Part shown: positions 1-6,211 of the stretch, piece by piece
How positions within the stretch are numbered: position 1 is the first letter of the stretch
Layout: each line of letters opens with the position of its first letter
From: Clostridiales bacterium
GTDB taxonomy: Bacteria; Bacillota; Clostridia; Lachnospirales; WQUN01
NCBI GenBank assembly: GCA_031254075.1
Contig: JAIRVD010000124.1
Location: 1-9,612 of the forward strand
Direction: 5' to 3'
Length of the DNA stretch: 9,612 bases
Made by a program: the position numbers and the translations under genes
Notes under the pieces: model-generated
Databases searched by the model: none
What the model was told of the DNA's origin: nothing
What the model saw: only the letters and a program-made list of their open reading frames with translations

Positions 1-97
1 TGAAAAAGGGCATAAAAAACGTGGGTATGATTACACTCTGGCTGATAATCAGCACAAGCACGCACAGTGCCGACACATATCCAATAACCCAACGCAT
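1..97 (-). CDS. N-terminus of a membrane protein (partial, runs off left edge)
   Basis: An open frame begins with ATG at 97-95 and stays open for 32 codons to the window edge. The peptide starts MRWVIGYVSALCVLVLIIS and continues into IIPTFFMPFF, so it opens with one strongly hydrophobic helix and almost no charged n-region beyond Arg2. That fits a membrane anchor or first transmembrane segment better than a cleaved signal peptide. The start is supported by an AAAGGGG Shine-Dalgarno at 106-112, eight bases upstream; the same SD sequence precedes the xylanase gene. It lies 35 bases downstream of the CmpB-like gene on the same strand, so co-transcription is possible. The N-terminus loosely recalls the TIGR01906/DUF1461 integral membrane family, but 32 residues are too few for a family call. 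Function unknown. Confidence 0.55.
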   Translation of the reverse strand, partial: MRWVIGYVSALCVLVLIISQSVIIPTFFMPFF

Positions 98-100
98 TAT

Positions 101-117
101 AAAAACCCCTTTCGGGG
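101..117 (-). terminator. Short GAAA-loop hairpin with T-tract: terminator or SD-masking hairpin
   Basis: On the minus strand the sequence is CCCC-GAAA-GGGG followed by TTTTT: a 4-bp all-GC stem (106-109 with 114-117) capped by a GNRA-type tetraloop, then a T-run at 105-101. It lies just past the stop of the CmpB-like gene, where an intrinsic terminator would sit. The stem is short for a strong terminator, and its loop plus 3' arm is also the AAAGGGG Shine-Dalgarno of the next gene. If folded in the mRNA it would hide that ribosome site. Both readings are inference; the sequence alone does not choose between them. Confidence 0.45.
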
Positions 118-132
118 CAATTATATACTAAA

Positions 133-519
133 TTATACCAATGTCCAATAAACCTGCTCGTAAAAAAGACCCAAAGTTATCCACGCAGGTATATAATTCG
201 CGCTGATAATTCCTTTTACATTGTAACGCATGTGGCTGTAATCCCACGGACAGGCGTCGGCTTTTTTCAAAAGCGAGCCCGTTACGAATTCTCCCGCGAA
301 AATCAGAGCCGCGTAAATCATTCCTCGCAGCATAAAATGCAACGGCGAAACCATATGAAAAAACGGTTCAAGAAAAATCACCATACCGTAAATCAAAAAC
401 ATCCACAGGCTGGTTTGCGAGCTCATTTTTACATTATTGTCCTTAATCGCGCAAAGCCCCGTCCATAAGACTTCCATAAGGCATCCGAGTGCGCCGTAAA
501 TAAAAAATCTTGTAATCAT
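133..519 (-). CDS. CmpB-like 'putative ABC transporter permease' family membrane protein (128 aa)
   Basis: This is a small integral membrane protein with about four hydrophobic segments (roughly residues 2-22, 38-57, 62-84 and 101-125). Conserved-looking features are the opening FFIYGALGCLMEVLW, with Glu inside the first helix, SLWMFLIYG, GEFVTG and CPWDYS. These resemble the Pfam PF06541 (ABC_trans_CmpB) family, common in Firmicutes and of unproven function; no ATP-binding partner is visible here, so transport is not demonstrated. The frame could open at 552 (MPLLLRGILFF...), but those codons are the 3' arm and loop of the xylanase terminator, and family similarity starts at MITRFF. I therefore use ATG 519-517. 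No well-spaced Shine-Dalgarno precedes either start: the nearest GGGG is 13 bases away inside the hairpin. Translation may be weak or depend on read-through from the xylanase. Confidence 0.7.
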   Translation of the reverse strand: MITRFFIYGALGCLMEVLWTGLCAIKDNNVKMSSQTSLWMFLIYGMVIFLEPFFHMVSPLHFMLRGMIYAALIFAGEFVTGSLLKKADACPWDYSHMRYNVKGIISANYIPAWITLGLFYEQVYWTLV

Positions 520-558
520 AAAAAATAGTATGCCCCGCAAAAGCAAGGGCATACTATT
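520..558 (-). terminator. Strong intrinsic terminator of the xylanase gene
   Basis: A perfect 12-bp inverted repeat (AATAGTATGCCC at 524-535 pairing with GGGCATACTATT at 547-558) encloses an 11-base loop. On the minus strand it is followed by a run of six Ts (525-520), the last four beyond the stem. It begins 19 bases after the xylanase stop codon, the classic position and structure of a Rho-independent terminator. Unusually, the T-run ends directly at the ATG (519-517) of the next gene. On the plus strand there is an A-run before the stem but no comparable T-run after it, so it looks unidirectional. Confidence 0.85.
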
Positions 559-577
559 CTGTTTTTGGTAATTTTAT

Positions 578-3500
578 TTATTTGCTCACAATCTCAATCG
601 TCTGCGCAGCCGCGTCCCAATCAACGAACGCGCCGAAGAATTCCGCAATAAAACGAACGGGAACCATGGTTCTGCCGTCGATTATCTGCGCGGGAACGTC
701 CATGCCGAGAGTAATTAGCTCGGGTGTGGTCGAGCCGATTGGAATTACAAGAGTTCTGCCGTCCTTAGTCAGCGTAACTTCGCGTGTTGCGTCGTTCCAT
801 GCAACGTTCGCACCGAGAACATCCGCAAGGAAGCGCAACGGAACTACCGTTCTGCCGTCAACAATCACCGGCGTAACATCCATTACCGCAACGGCTTCAT
901 CCGCGTTGCCGCAAAGGTCAATTATATTGCGGTCGCCGATTTGAAGTATAAAACGATGCAGATTCTCTTCATAAGAGATAACGAAGTCGCCCGTAACGGT
1001 CGTTGAGAATGTGAATTCGCCCGTAACGGCATTGTAAGAACCGCCGACAATGGTACCGTCTTCGAGAGTCGCAACAATTCTGTTCGGATTTGCGTCGGCG
1101 GGAAGTTCGCCTATTTCAACCGATACGGTAACGGGTGAACCGAATGTCGCCGAGCCGCCCGAATCAACGGAAACGGAAACAGAAGCGCCAATACCCGAAT
1201 CATTCGGCACGGTATTAACAACCGCGTTTTGCGCGGGAACCGCAGACGGCGCGGGTTGAGTTACAGGAGTTGTCGGCGCAGGGGTTGTCGCAGGGGTTGT
1301 AGGCGGTGTTGTCGTCGGGGTGGGTGTTGTCGGCGTAGTCGATGTCACCTGACGGCCGATAAGTCCGCCGCCGCTACTGCCTCCTGTTCCTCCGCCTGTT
1401 ACACCGCCGGCTCCTCCGCCGCCCGTAGATGCCGCCGCACGGGTTATGGTTAAGGTATAATCTTTGGTTGTGCCGTCTTGCGCAGTCACTCTTATGGTGA
1501 AAGTGTTCGCGCCGACGTTAAGCGTTACGACTTTATTCGCAATTTCACTGCTGTTGCGAAGCAACGCCCATGTGGAATTCGCGCTTGTAGTAACCGCAAC
1601 GGTTAAAGATGAAACGCCGTTCGCGACATTTGCGGTAATATTTGTTCCGCTGATATTAGCGCCGGCGGGAGTACCGACTGCCGTTACATCCTTCGCGGAA
1701 GATGGCGGGGGCGGAGGAGGTGGCGTAACGCCGCCGCTCGTACCGAGAAGCTCGAGAATCGAAACATTGTCCACAAGAATATCCGTTATTTGGAAATTGA
1801 AATTCATCGGCGTATGCTGCGTACATAAAACAGGGATACCGTGACCGCCGTTATTTAACCAAAGCCAATTGGTCGGGTCGGCGATGTTGGCGGCAATAGT
1901 TGTGGTTACGGGTATTGTGACAACAAATGTTCCATCGCTTTCGATAAGCGGGCTTTGGTTTGGAACAAGCCCCTGTGTTTGCATTGCGGGCGGGTCTGAT
2001 GCGTGAGCAAATTCAGGAAGGTCGTAGTCGATTGCAAAGCCTTCGATTACAACTTCGCCCGGACCGCCGCCCAATAAACGAAGCGCCGCCAAGTCAAAGC
2101 CGATACCGTTATTGTGGTCATTTCCGCCTGTTCCGCGGTTTGCTACAAGAAGCCCGGTTGCACTCGGAGTTACTGTCATGGGTATATTTCCCGGAACGCG
2201 AGTTTTTAAATGAATTCTGTCGTTCCAAATATTTGTCCAAGTGGTGGGTACTGTCGGAGCAACCGAATCGCCGATTATAATTTTAAATTCGTGTGAATTG
2301 TTGCCCGCCGCGTTTGCCGCGCGAACGATAAAGCTGAATTCGCCTTGTGCAGTGGGCGTTCCGATTATCGCACCTGTGGCAGAAACAAGTCTGAGTCCCG
2401 GAGGTAAGCTTCCGGAAGAAATTTCCCAAGCAATCGGCGCAAAATTATTTTGCGTTGCGATAAATTGAACGCCGAACGGTGCGCCCGTTCCGGCGATGTT
2501 AATTTCGTTGCCCGAGTTAACCGTGCCGTCGGCTGCTCTATATGAATTAGTAACAACCGGCACGGAAATATTTGCGGCGCCGACACCCGTCAACGATGCG
2601 ACAATCGAATCAAAACCGGCTTTTGTTTGGAAATTTTCGTCAAAAATCAACGGGAAACCCGCCGAACGCCAGCTTTGATTATCCGCCTTACCCCAAATGG
2701 AAATACGTTCGATAGAATCGGAATGTTGCAGATACAATGCAAAGAGTTGACCGTATCTGTCAGCTTGAGCGGTCAAATTTGCCGCTGTATTTCCCGAAGT
2801 GACATCCAATTCCGTTACGCTTACTCTCAAGCCGTTAATTGCGGCATAGGCCGCTACAGCCGTACCGACATTAGTCCAGTTTGTTGCGCCTGAAAAGCCG
2901 GTTCCGGTTCCCATATGAAAATGGGATTGCATTCCCATTCCTTCAATTAACAGGCGTCCGTTGTAAGTTCCGGATGCAACCGCCTCGGGATTGTTTACTG
3001 TGTCACGCGCCCAACGATTGTTAACCGCGTTTATCATTCCGACAATTGCGTTGCGCTTTGCGGGAATTTCTTCGTTGAAATCATTGTAATAAAGAATTGC
3101 GAACGGGTCGGCTTTACGCGCAAACATAAACGAATAGTAAACGAAATCGGAACCGTGTTCGCTTCCCGTCGCGCCGTTTGCAAACGCGTTAAACCATTCC
3201 GGACCGGCTTCAACCGTATTACCCTGACCCGCCGCACCAGTTGCGGTGCGCAATTGTGTGCGCCAATCGCCGGCATCTGTTCCGCCGCCGGACATTATTG
3301 CTTCGTTAAGCACGTCCCAAGAATAAATTCTGCCTCTGTAGCGTTCCGCTACGGCATTGATGTAGCGTTCCATATTTTCGATTGCCTGTGCGCGGGTTAC
3401 AAGCGAGCTTCCGGTGCCCGTAAGCCATTGCGGAGACTGCGAATGCCAAACCAGCGTATGCCCGACCATTGCAAGGTCATTATCTTCCGCCCATTGAACA

Positions 3501-4921
3501 ATTTGGTCGGATGTTGACCAGTTGAAAGTCCAGTTTGAAGCAGAGCCTCTGAGAATACTGCTTACCTTTTGGTCGTTTTCAGCCGTTACGGCGTTATAGT
3601 GATGCAAGTATCCGGCTTGCGTATTACGCAAATTCATGCGCTGATTCGTACTCCAAATATTTCCGAACATAAATCTGTCCGCAAATAAACCCGCAAGCGA
3701 AGGCTCGGTTAAATCCCATTCGTTTGAAACGCCGGGCGCTCCTTCGAGAGGAAGAACGATGATATCGTAAATATAAACATTCATATCAGCGGGAGCAATT
3801 CCGATTGAAACGGTGTGAGTAGCACCTGCTATATCAGCCGCCGCTAAAGTGCGTGTTATGCTGAAAGTTCCGTCGGCCGCGGGGGTAACGCTTTCTCCGC
3901 CGACGTTAACGGAAGCACCCGTCGGAACCGTGCCAACCACACTGCCGACAACCATTACTCTGTGTCCCGCCCATGCGGCGGCATCAGCGGGTTGAGAAGA
4001 AAGACCCAAATAAGCCAATCTTAAACTGATTGCTCCGCCGCTTCTTGCGCGCGTTTGTAAAATTTTCGGACCGTCACTTTGAATAATCGCAATTCTTCCT
4101 GCCATGTTGCTCTCCCAAAGCGGGTCGCTTCCAAAACCGCCGGGGAAGGAAGTGGGATGCCCTATGGCTACACCTTGAATTTGGCTATGCGTTGACATTC
4201 TGTACAGTGTTTCCGAAACGGTGGGAACCGTAACCGCTTTCGGAGCGCATGAACACACAATCGAAGCGGCACATACACCATAACATCCGGCACATGTTCC
4301 GCCGCAATCGGCAACACGCGTTCCGCGTTCGTGTATGGTAATTTCTGTTATGGTAATTTCTGTTGCGGCGGCGTCGTGTGCGCGTATTGCCACCCATTGC
4401 TGGTCGATGGTTAACGGAACCGCCACATTAAACGATGCGTCGTTTACAAACGGCCCCCAAGTGCCGTTACCCGGATCTGCTTGAATTTCTCCGCGCACTT
4501 GATTTCCGCCGGTGCGAGTACCCGAAAAAACTACATCGTACTGTCTTCCTGCGGTAACTATTCCTGCCAGATTAACACGTATTCCATGACCGTTAGCAGG
4601 GGCTGTAAGTACAATAGCAGTACCGTTGTAAGTTACACCGGTCGCCGCTATTGAAATCCGCTCCAGTGCAGGTACCTTAGCTGATATTGCCGCCCAGTCA
4701 GAACCGGAGGCAAGCGCGCCACCCGAAGCAAGCGCGGTGGTTAATCTGAATACTTCCGTCGTTGTCGGTGCCGCACAAGGCACGCCTGAACTGAAAGCGT
4801 CGATTCCGCCCGCGTCTCCCGTTTCGGCAAAAACGCCCGTCAGCATTCCCATGGACATGATTAATGCCATAAGCAGTGCGAACAAGCGTTTAAAAACGTC
4901 TCTCTCTACGTTTGATTTCAT
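578..4921 (-). CDS. Secreted multidomain endo-1,4-beta-xylanase, GH10, with C-terminal stalk domain (1447 aa)
   Basis: This gene encodes an extracellular enzyme that cleaves internal beta-1,4 bonds of xylan. A signal peptide (Lys/Arg-containing n-region, hydrophobic 13-31) probably ends at VFA-32. Next come a beta-rich module (about 52-200), a Cys-rich knot (206-225) and a second beta-rich module (about 235-392); both modules look like carbohydrate-binding jelly rolls but I cannot assign families. The GH10 barrel spans about 405-778, with acid/base Glu540 in WDVLNEAI, nucleophile Glu704 in VTELDV, and substrate-site motifs NAVTAEND and GHTLVWH. C-terminal to it are a putative Ig (He_PIG) domain (785-883, LPPGLRL...GTPT), another jelly-roll-like region (891-1058), a Pro7 linker, a cadherin-like beta-sandwich (1077-1161), Gly-rich and Thr/Pro-rich linkers (1166-1228), a beta-sandwich (1240-1320) and a copper-amine-oxidase-N-like domain (1322-1446) with two DGRT-VP-RF repeats. 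The start has an AAAGGGG SD nine bases upstream. Catalysis is well supported; binding-module identities are not. Confidence 0.95.
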   Translation of the reverse strand: MKSNVERDVFKRLFALLMALIMSMGMLTGVFAETGDAGGIDAFSSGVPCAAPTTTEVFRLTTALASGGALASGSDWAAISAKVPALERISIAATGVTYNGTAIVLTAPANGHGIRVNLAGIVTAGRQYDVVFSGTRTGGNQVRGEIQADPGNGTWGPFVNDASFNVAVPLTIDQQWVAIRAHDAAATEITITEITIHERGTRVADCGGTCAGCYGVCAASIVCSCAPKAVTVPTVSETLYRMSTHSQIQGVAIGHPTSFPGGFGSDPLWESNMAGRIAIIQSDGPKILQTRARSGGAISLRLAYLGLSSQPADAAAWAGHRVMVVGSVVGTVPTGASVNVGGESVTPAADGTFSITRTLAAADIAGATHTVSIGIAPADMNVYIYDIIVLPLEGAPGVSNEWDLTEPSLAGLFADRFMFGNIWSTNQRMNLRNTQAGYLHHYNAVTAENDQKVSSILRGSASNWTFNWSTSDQIVQWAEDNDLAMVGHTLVWHSQSPQWLTGTGSSLVTRAQAIENMERYINAVAERYRGRIYSWDVLNEAIMSGGGTDAGDWRTQLRTATGAAGQGNTVEAGPEWFNAFANGATGSEHGSDFVYYSFMFARKADPFAILYYNDFNEEIPAKRNAIVGMINAVNNRWARDTVNNPEAVASGTYNGRLLIEGMGMQSHFHMGTGTGFSGATNWTNVGTAVAAYAAINGLRVSVTELDVTSGNTAANLTAQADRYGQLFALYLQHSDSIERISIWGKADNQSWRSAGFPLIFDENFQTKAGFDSIVASLTGVGAANISVPVVTNSYRAADGTVNSGNEINIAGTGAPFGVQFIATQNNFAPIAWEISSGSLPPGLRLVSATGAIIGTPTAQGEFSFIVRAANAAGNNSHEFKIIIGDSVAPTVPTTWTNIWNDRIHLKTRVPGNIPMTVTPSATGLLVANRGTGGNDHNNGIGFDLAALRLLGGGPGEVVIEGFAIDYDLPEFAHASDPPAMQTQGLVPNQSPLIESDGTFVVTIPVTTTIAANIADPTNWLWLNNGGHGIPVLCTQHTPMNFNFQITDILVDNVSILELLGTSGGVTPPPPPPPSSAKDVTAVGTPAGANISGTNITANVANGVSSLTVAVTTSANSTWALLRNSSEIANKVVTLNVGANTFTIRVTAQDGTTKDYTLTITRAAASTGGGGAGGVTGGGTGGSSGGGLIGRQVTSTTPTTPTPTTTPPTTPATTPAPTTPVTQPAPSAVPAQNAVVNTVPNDSGIGASVSVSVDSGGSATFGSPVTVSVEIGELPADANPNRIVATLEDGTIVGGSYNAVTGEFTFSTTVTGDFVISYEENLHRFILQIGDRNIIDLCGNADEAVAVMDVTPVIVDGRTVVPLRFLADVLGANVAWNDATREVTLTKDGRTLVIPIGSTTPELITLGMDVPAQIIDGRTMVPVRFIAEFFGAFVDWDAAAQTIEIVSK
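4334..4363 (-). repeat. Perfect 15-bp tandem duplication inside the xylanase gene
   Basis: The 15-base unit TATGGTAATTTCTGT (plus-strand view) occurs twice back to back at 4334-4348 and 4349-4363 with no mismatch. In the protein it gives TEITI twice (residues 187-196), forming the last beta-strand of the first N-terminal module. The repeat is in frame, so it lengthens or doubles the strand without breaking the gene. Complete identity suggests recent slippage, although an amphipathic strand could also be built this way by selection. Confidence 0.8.
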
Positions 4922-4930
4922 TTTTGAAAT

Positions 4931-4988
4931 CCCCTTTCTATAATTATAAATCTGCGCCCATTCTAAGGCATATTCGTATTTTTTGCAA
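4931..4988 (-). promoter_or_regulatory. Candidate sigma-70-type promoter and SD of the xylanase gene
   Basis: On the minus strand a TTGCAA -35 (4988-4983) is separated by 17 bases from a TAGAAT -10 (4965-4960). This would start transcription near 4952 and give a leader of about 30 bases. The leader ends in the Shine-Dalgarno AAAGGGG (4937-4931), nine bases before the ATG. A second, perfect TATAAT (4948-4943) lies closer to the gene but lacks a matching -35 and would start the transcript almost on the SD, so I rank it lower. No convincing catabolite-repression site is visible. Confidence 0.5.
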
Positions 4989-5122
4989 CATTAAATAACT
5001 CTGAAATGTCAACGTGTTACGTCCTTAACTAATCTGTGCCGCGCCGCTGTTTTACGGGTATTTATCTTCTCCGTTGATGAAATGACCACTCTGTGTTCTT
5101 CAACATGGAAAAGAAAACCGGA

Positions 5123-5152
5123 TTGACGTGATTAAAAAAAATACTGTGAAAT
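5123..5152 (+). promoter_or_regulatory. Weak promoter candidate for the reductase-cinA-oxidoreductase operon
   Basis: A near-consensus -35 TTGACG (5123-5128) is followed after 18 bases by TGAAAT (5147-5152), which matches only four of six -10 positions. An A-tract lies in the spacer. It would give a leader of roughly 35 bases before the first gene. The position is right but the -10 is poor, so this is tentative. Confidence 0.3.
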
Positions 5153-5194
5153 ATTTGCGAAGTCTGGTAATGTTTAGTAAAGGAGCGGATTGTG

Positions 5195-6211
5195 ATGGAG
5201 CAGGTTTTTTTCGGGAAAACAAATTTGCGTGTGAGCAGAACGGGTTTCGGCTGTATACCGATTCAGCGTATTCCGTATGAAGAAAGCACGGCGATTTTGC
5301 GACGCGCGTATGAAAACGGAATAACGCTTTTCGATACGGCGAATGCGTATTCGACGAGCGAGGACAGAATCGGCACGGCATTGGGTGATGTCCGCAAAAA
5401 AATTGTGATTTGCACAAAAACGGGAGCGCAAACGCCGGACGGAATTATTGCTCATTTGGAAAACAGTCTGCGAATGTTGCAAACGGATTATATCGACGTT
5501 TTGCAGTTTCACTGTCCGGGATTTATTCCGCAGCCCGGCGGCGAAGACGGAATGTACGATTGCTTGCTGAAAGCGAAAGCGGAAGGGAAAATTCGTTTTA
5601 TCGGAATCACCGCGCATAAAAAGCATCTCGCGTTTGAAGCGGTCGAGTCGGGTTTGTATGCAACGATGCAGTACCCGTTTTCATATTTATCATCACAGGA
5701 TGAGCTTGCGTTAATCGACATTTGCCGCGAAAAAAACGTCGGTATTCTCGGAATGAAATCCCTCTGCGGCGGAATTCTTACAAACGCAAAAGCCGCGTTC
5801 GCGTTTTTGCGCCGATACAGCGAATTAATTCCGATTTGGGGAATTCAAAAAATGCACGAGTTGGAAGAAATTATTCAATACGAGAATAATCCGCCTGTTT
5901 TAGATAACACTTTACTTACGGAAATCGAAGCCGACAGAAAAGAACTCGCGCAAAATTTCTGCCGCGCGTGCGGATACTGCTTGCCGTGTCCGGCGAATAT
6001 TCCGATTCCGATGGCGGCTCGAATGGAATTTTTATTGGGACGAATGCCCGCGGAAAATTTCAGAACACCCGAGTGGCAGGAAAACATGCGCCGCATCGAA
6101 GACTGCACAAATTGCGGACATTGCAAATCAAATTGCCCGTATGAACTTGATGCGCCGGAGTTGTTGAAAAAAATGAATAAGTCATATTTTGCCGGGAGTG
6201 ATTCGTATTAA
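5195..6211 (+). CDS. Aldo/keto reductase with C-terminal bis-4Fe-4S ferredoxin domain (338 aa)
   Basis: This is probably a cytoplasmic NAD(P)H-linked carbonyl reductase that can also exchange electrons through iron-sulfur clusters; the physiological substrate is unknown. Residues 1-245 form the aldo/keto reductase barrel, opening with FGKTNLRVSRTGFG. The catalytic tetrad is complete: Asp47 and Tyr52 in DTANAY, Lys75 in CTKTG and His106 in QFHCPG. The C-terminal part carries two cysteine groups: C256-x2-C-x2-C-x2-CP and C304-x2-C-x2-C-x3-CP. This matches the COG1453 type of reductase known from anaerobes. The AAAGGAG SD at 5179-5185 is nine bases from ATG 5195; an in-frame GTG immediately before it (5192, spacing six) is equally possible and adds one residue. 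Its stop overlaps the beginning of cinA, so the two are probably translationally coupled. Confidence 0.9.
   Translation: MEQVFFGKTNLRVSRTGFGCIPIQRIPYEESTAILRRAYENGITLFDTANAYSTSEDRIGTALGDVRKKIVICTKTGAQTPDGIIAHLENSLRMLQTDYIDVLQFHCPGFIPQPGGEDGMYDCLLKAKAEGKIRFIGITAHKKHLAFEAVESGLYATMQYPFSYLSSQDELALIDICREKNVGILGMKSLCGGILTNAKAAFAFLRRYSELIPIWGIQKMHELEEIIQYENNPPVLDNTLLTEIEADRKELAQNFCRACGYCLPCPANIPIPMAARMEFLLGRMPAENFRTPEWQENMRRIEDCTNCGHCKSNCPYELDAPELLKKMNKSYFAGSDSY
6194..6209 (+). promoter_or_regulatory. SD plus possible ATT start codon of cinA
   Basis: GGGAG at 6194-6198 is the only ribosome-binding-like sequence near the 5' end of cinA. The ATT at 6207-6209 lies eight bases downstream, in frame, and its last base is the first base of the reductase stop TAA. 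Downstream residues read I-N-A-E-I, which lines up with the usual M-K-A-E-I start of CinA proteins. The conventional alternatives GTG 6198 and TTG 6189 lack a spaced SD. Whether ATT is used is inference. Confidence 0.4.

Larger units (their letters stand above)
4922..5194. other. Divergent intergenic region between xylanase and reductase operon
   Basis: These 273 bases separate the two divergent transcription units. They hold the xylanase promoter and SD on the left and a weak plus-strand promoter candidate and SD on the right. The middle (about 4990-5120) shows only a short interrupted ACGT-GTT-ACGT motif at 5012-5022 and no credible ORF, RNA gene or long inverted repeat. Shared regulation of the two sides is possible from geometry alone but no operator is evident. 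Confidence 0.6.

Noticed and set aside
520..552. Longer start (MPLLLRGILFF) for the CmpB-like gene
   Set aside because: The extra codons are the terminator hairpin of the xylanase gene, no SD precedes them, and family similarity begins at the downstream Met.
1260..1345. Repetitive GTTGT/CGG-rich DNA resembling a short repeat array
   Set aside because: It encodes the Thr/Pro-rich linker of the xylanase in frame. Units are irregular and there are no spacers, so it is neither CRISPR nor a satellite.
1229..1453. Plus-strand Arg/Cys-rich frame opposite the xylanase linkers
   Set aside because: It is the antisense reading of the Gly- and Thr/Pro-rich linker codons and has no independent support.
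5001..5022. Possible catabolite-repression (cre) operator or regulator dyad upstream of the xylanase promoter
   Set aside because: It misses several fixed positions of the cre consensus, and the ACGT-GTT-ACGT arms are only four bases, which is expected by chance.
5100..5626. Minus-strand open frames antisense to the aldo/keto reductase
   Set aside because: The plus frame has a full catalytic tetrad and cluster motifs; the antisense peptides are Arg/Ser/Phe-rich without domain signals.
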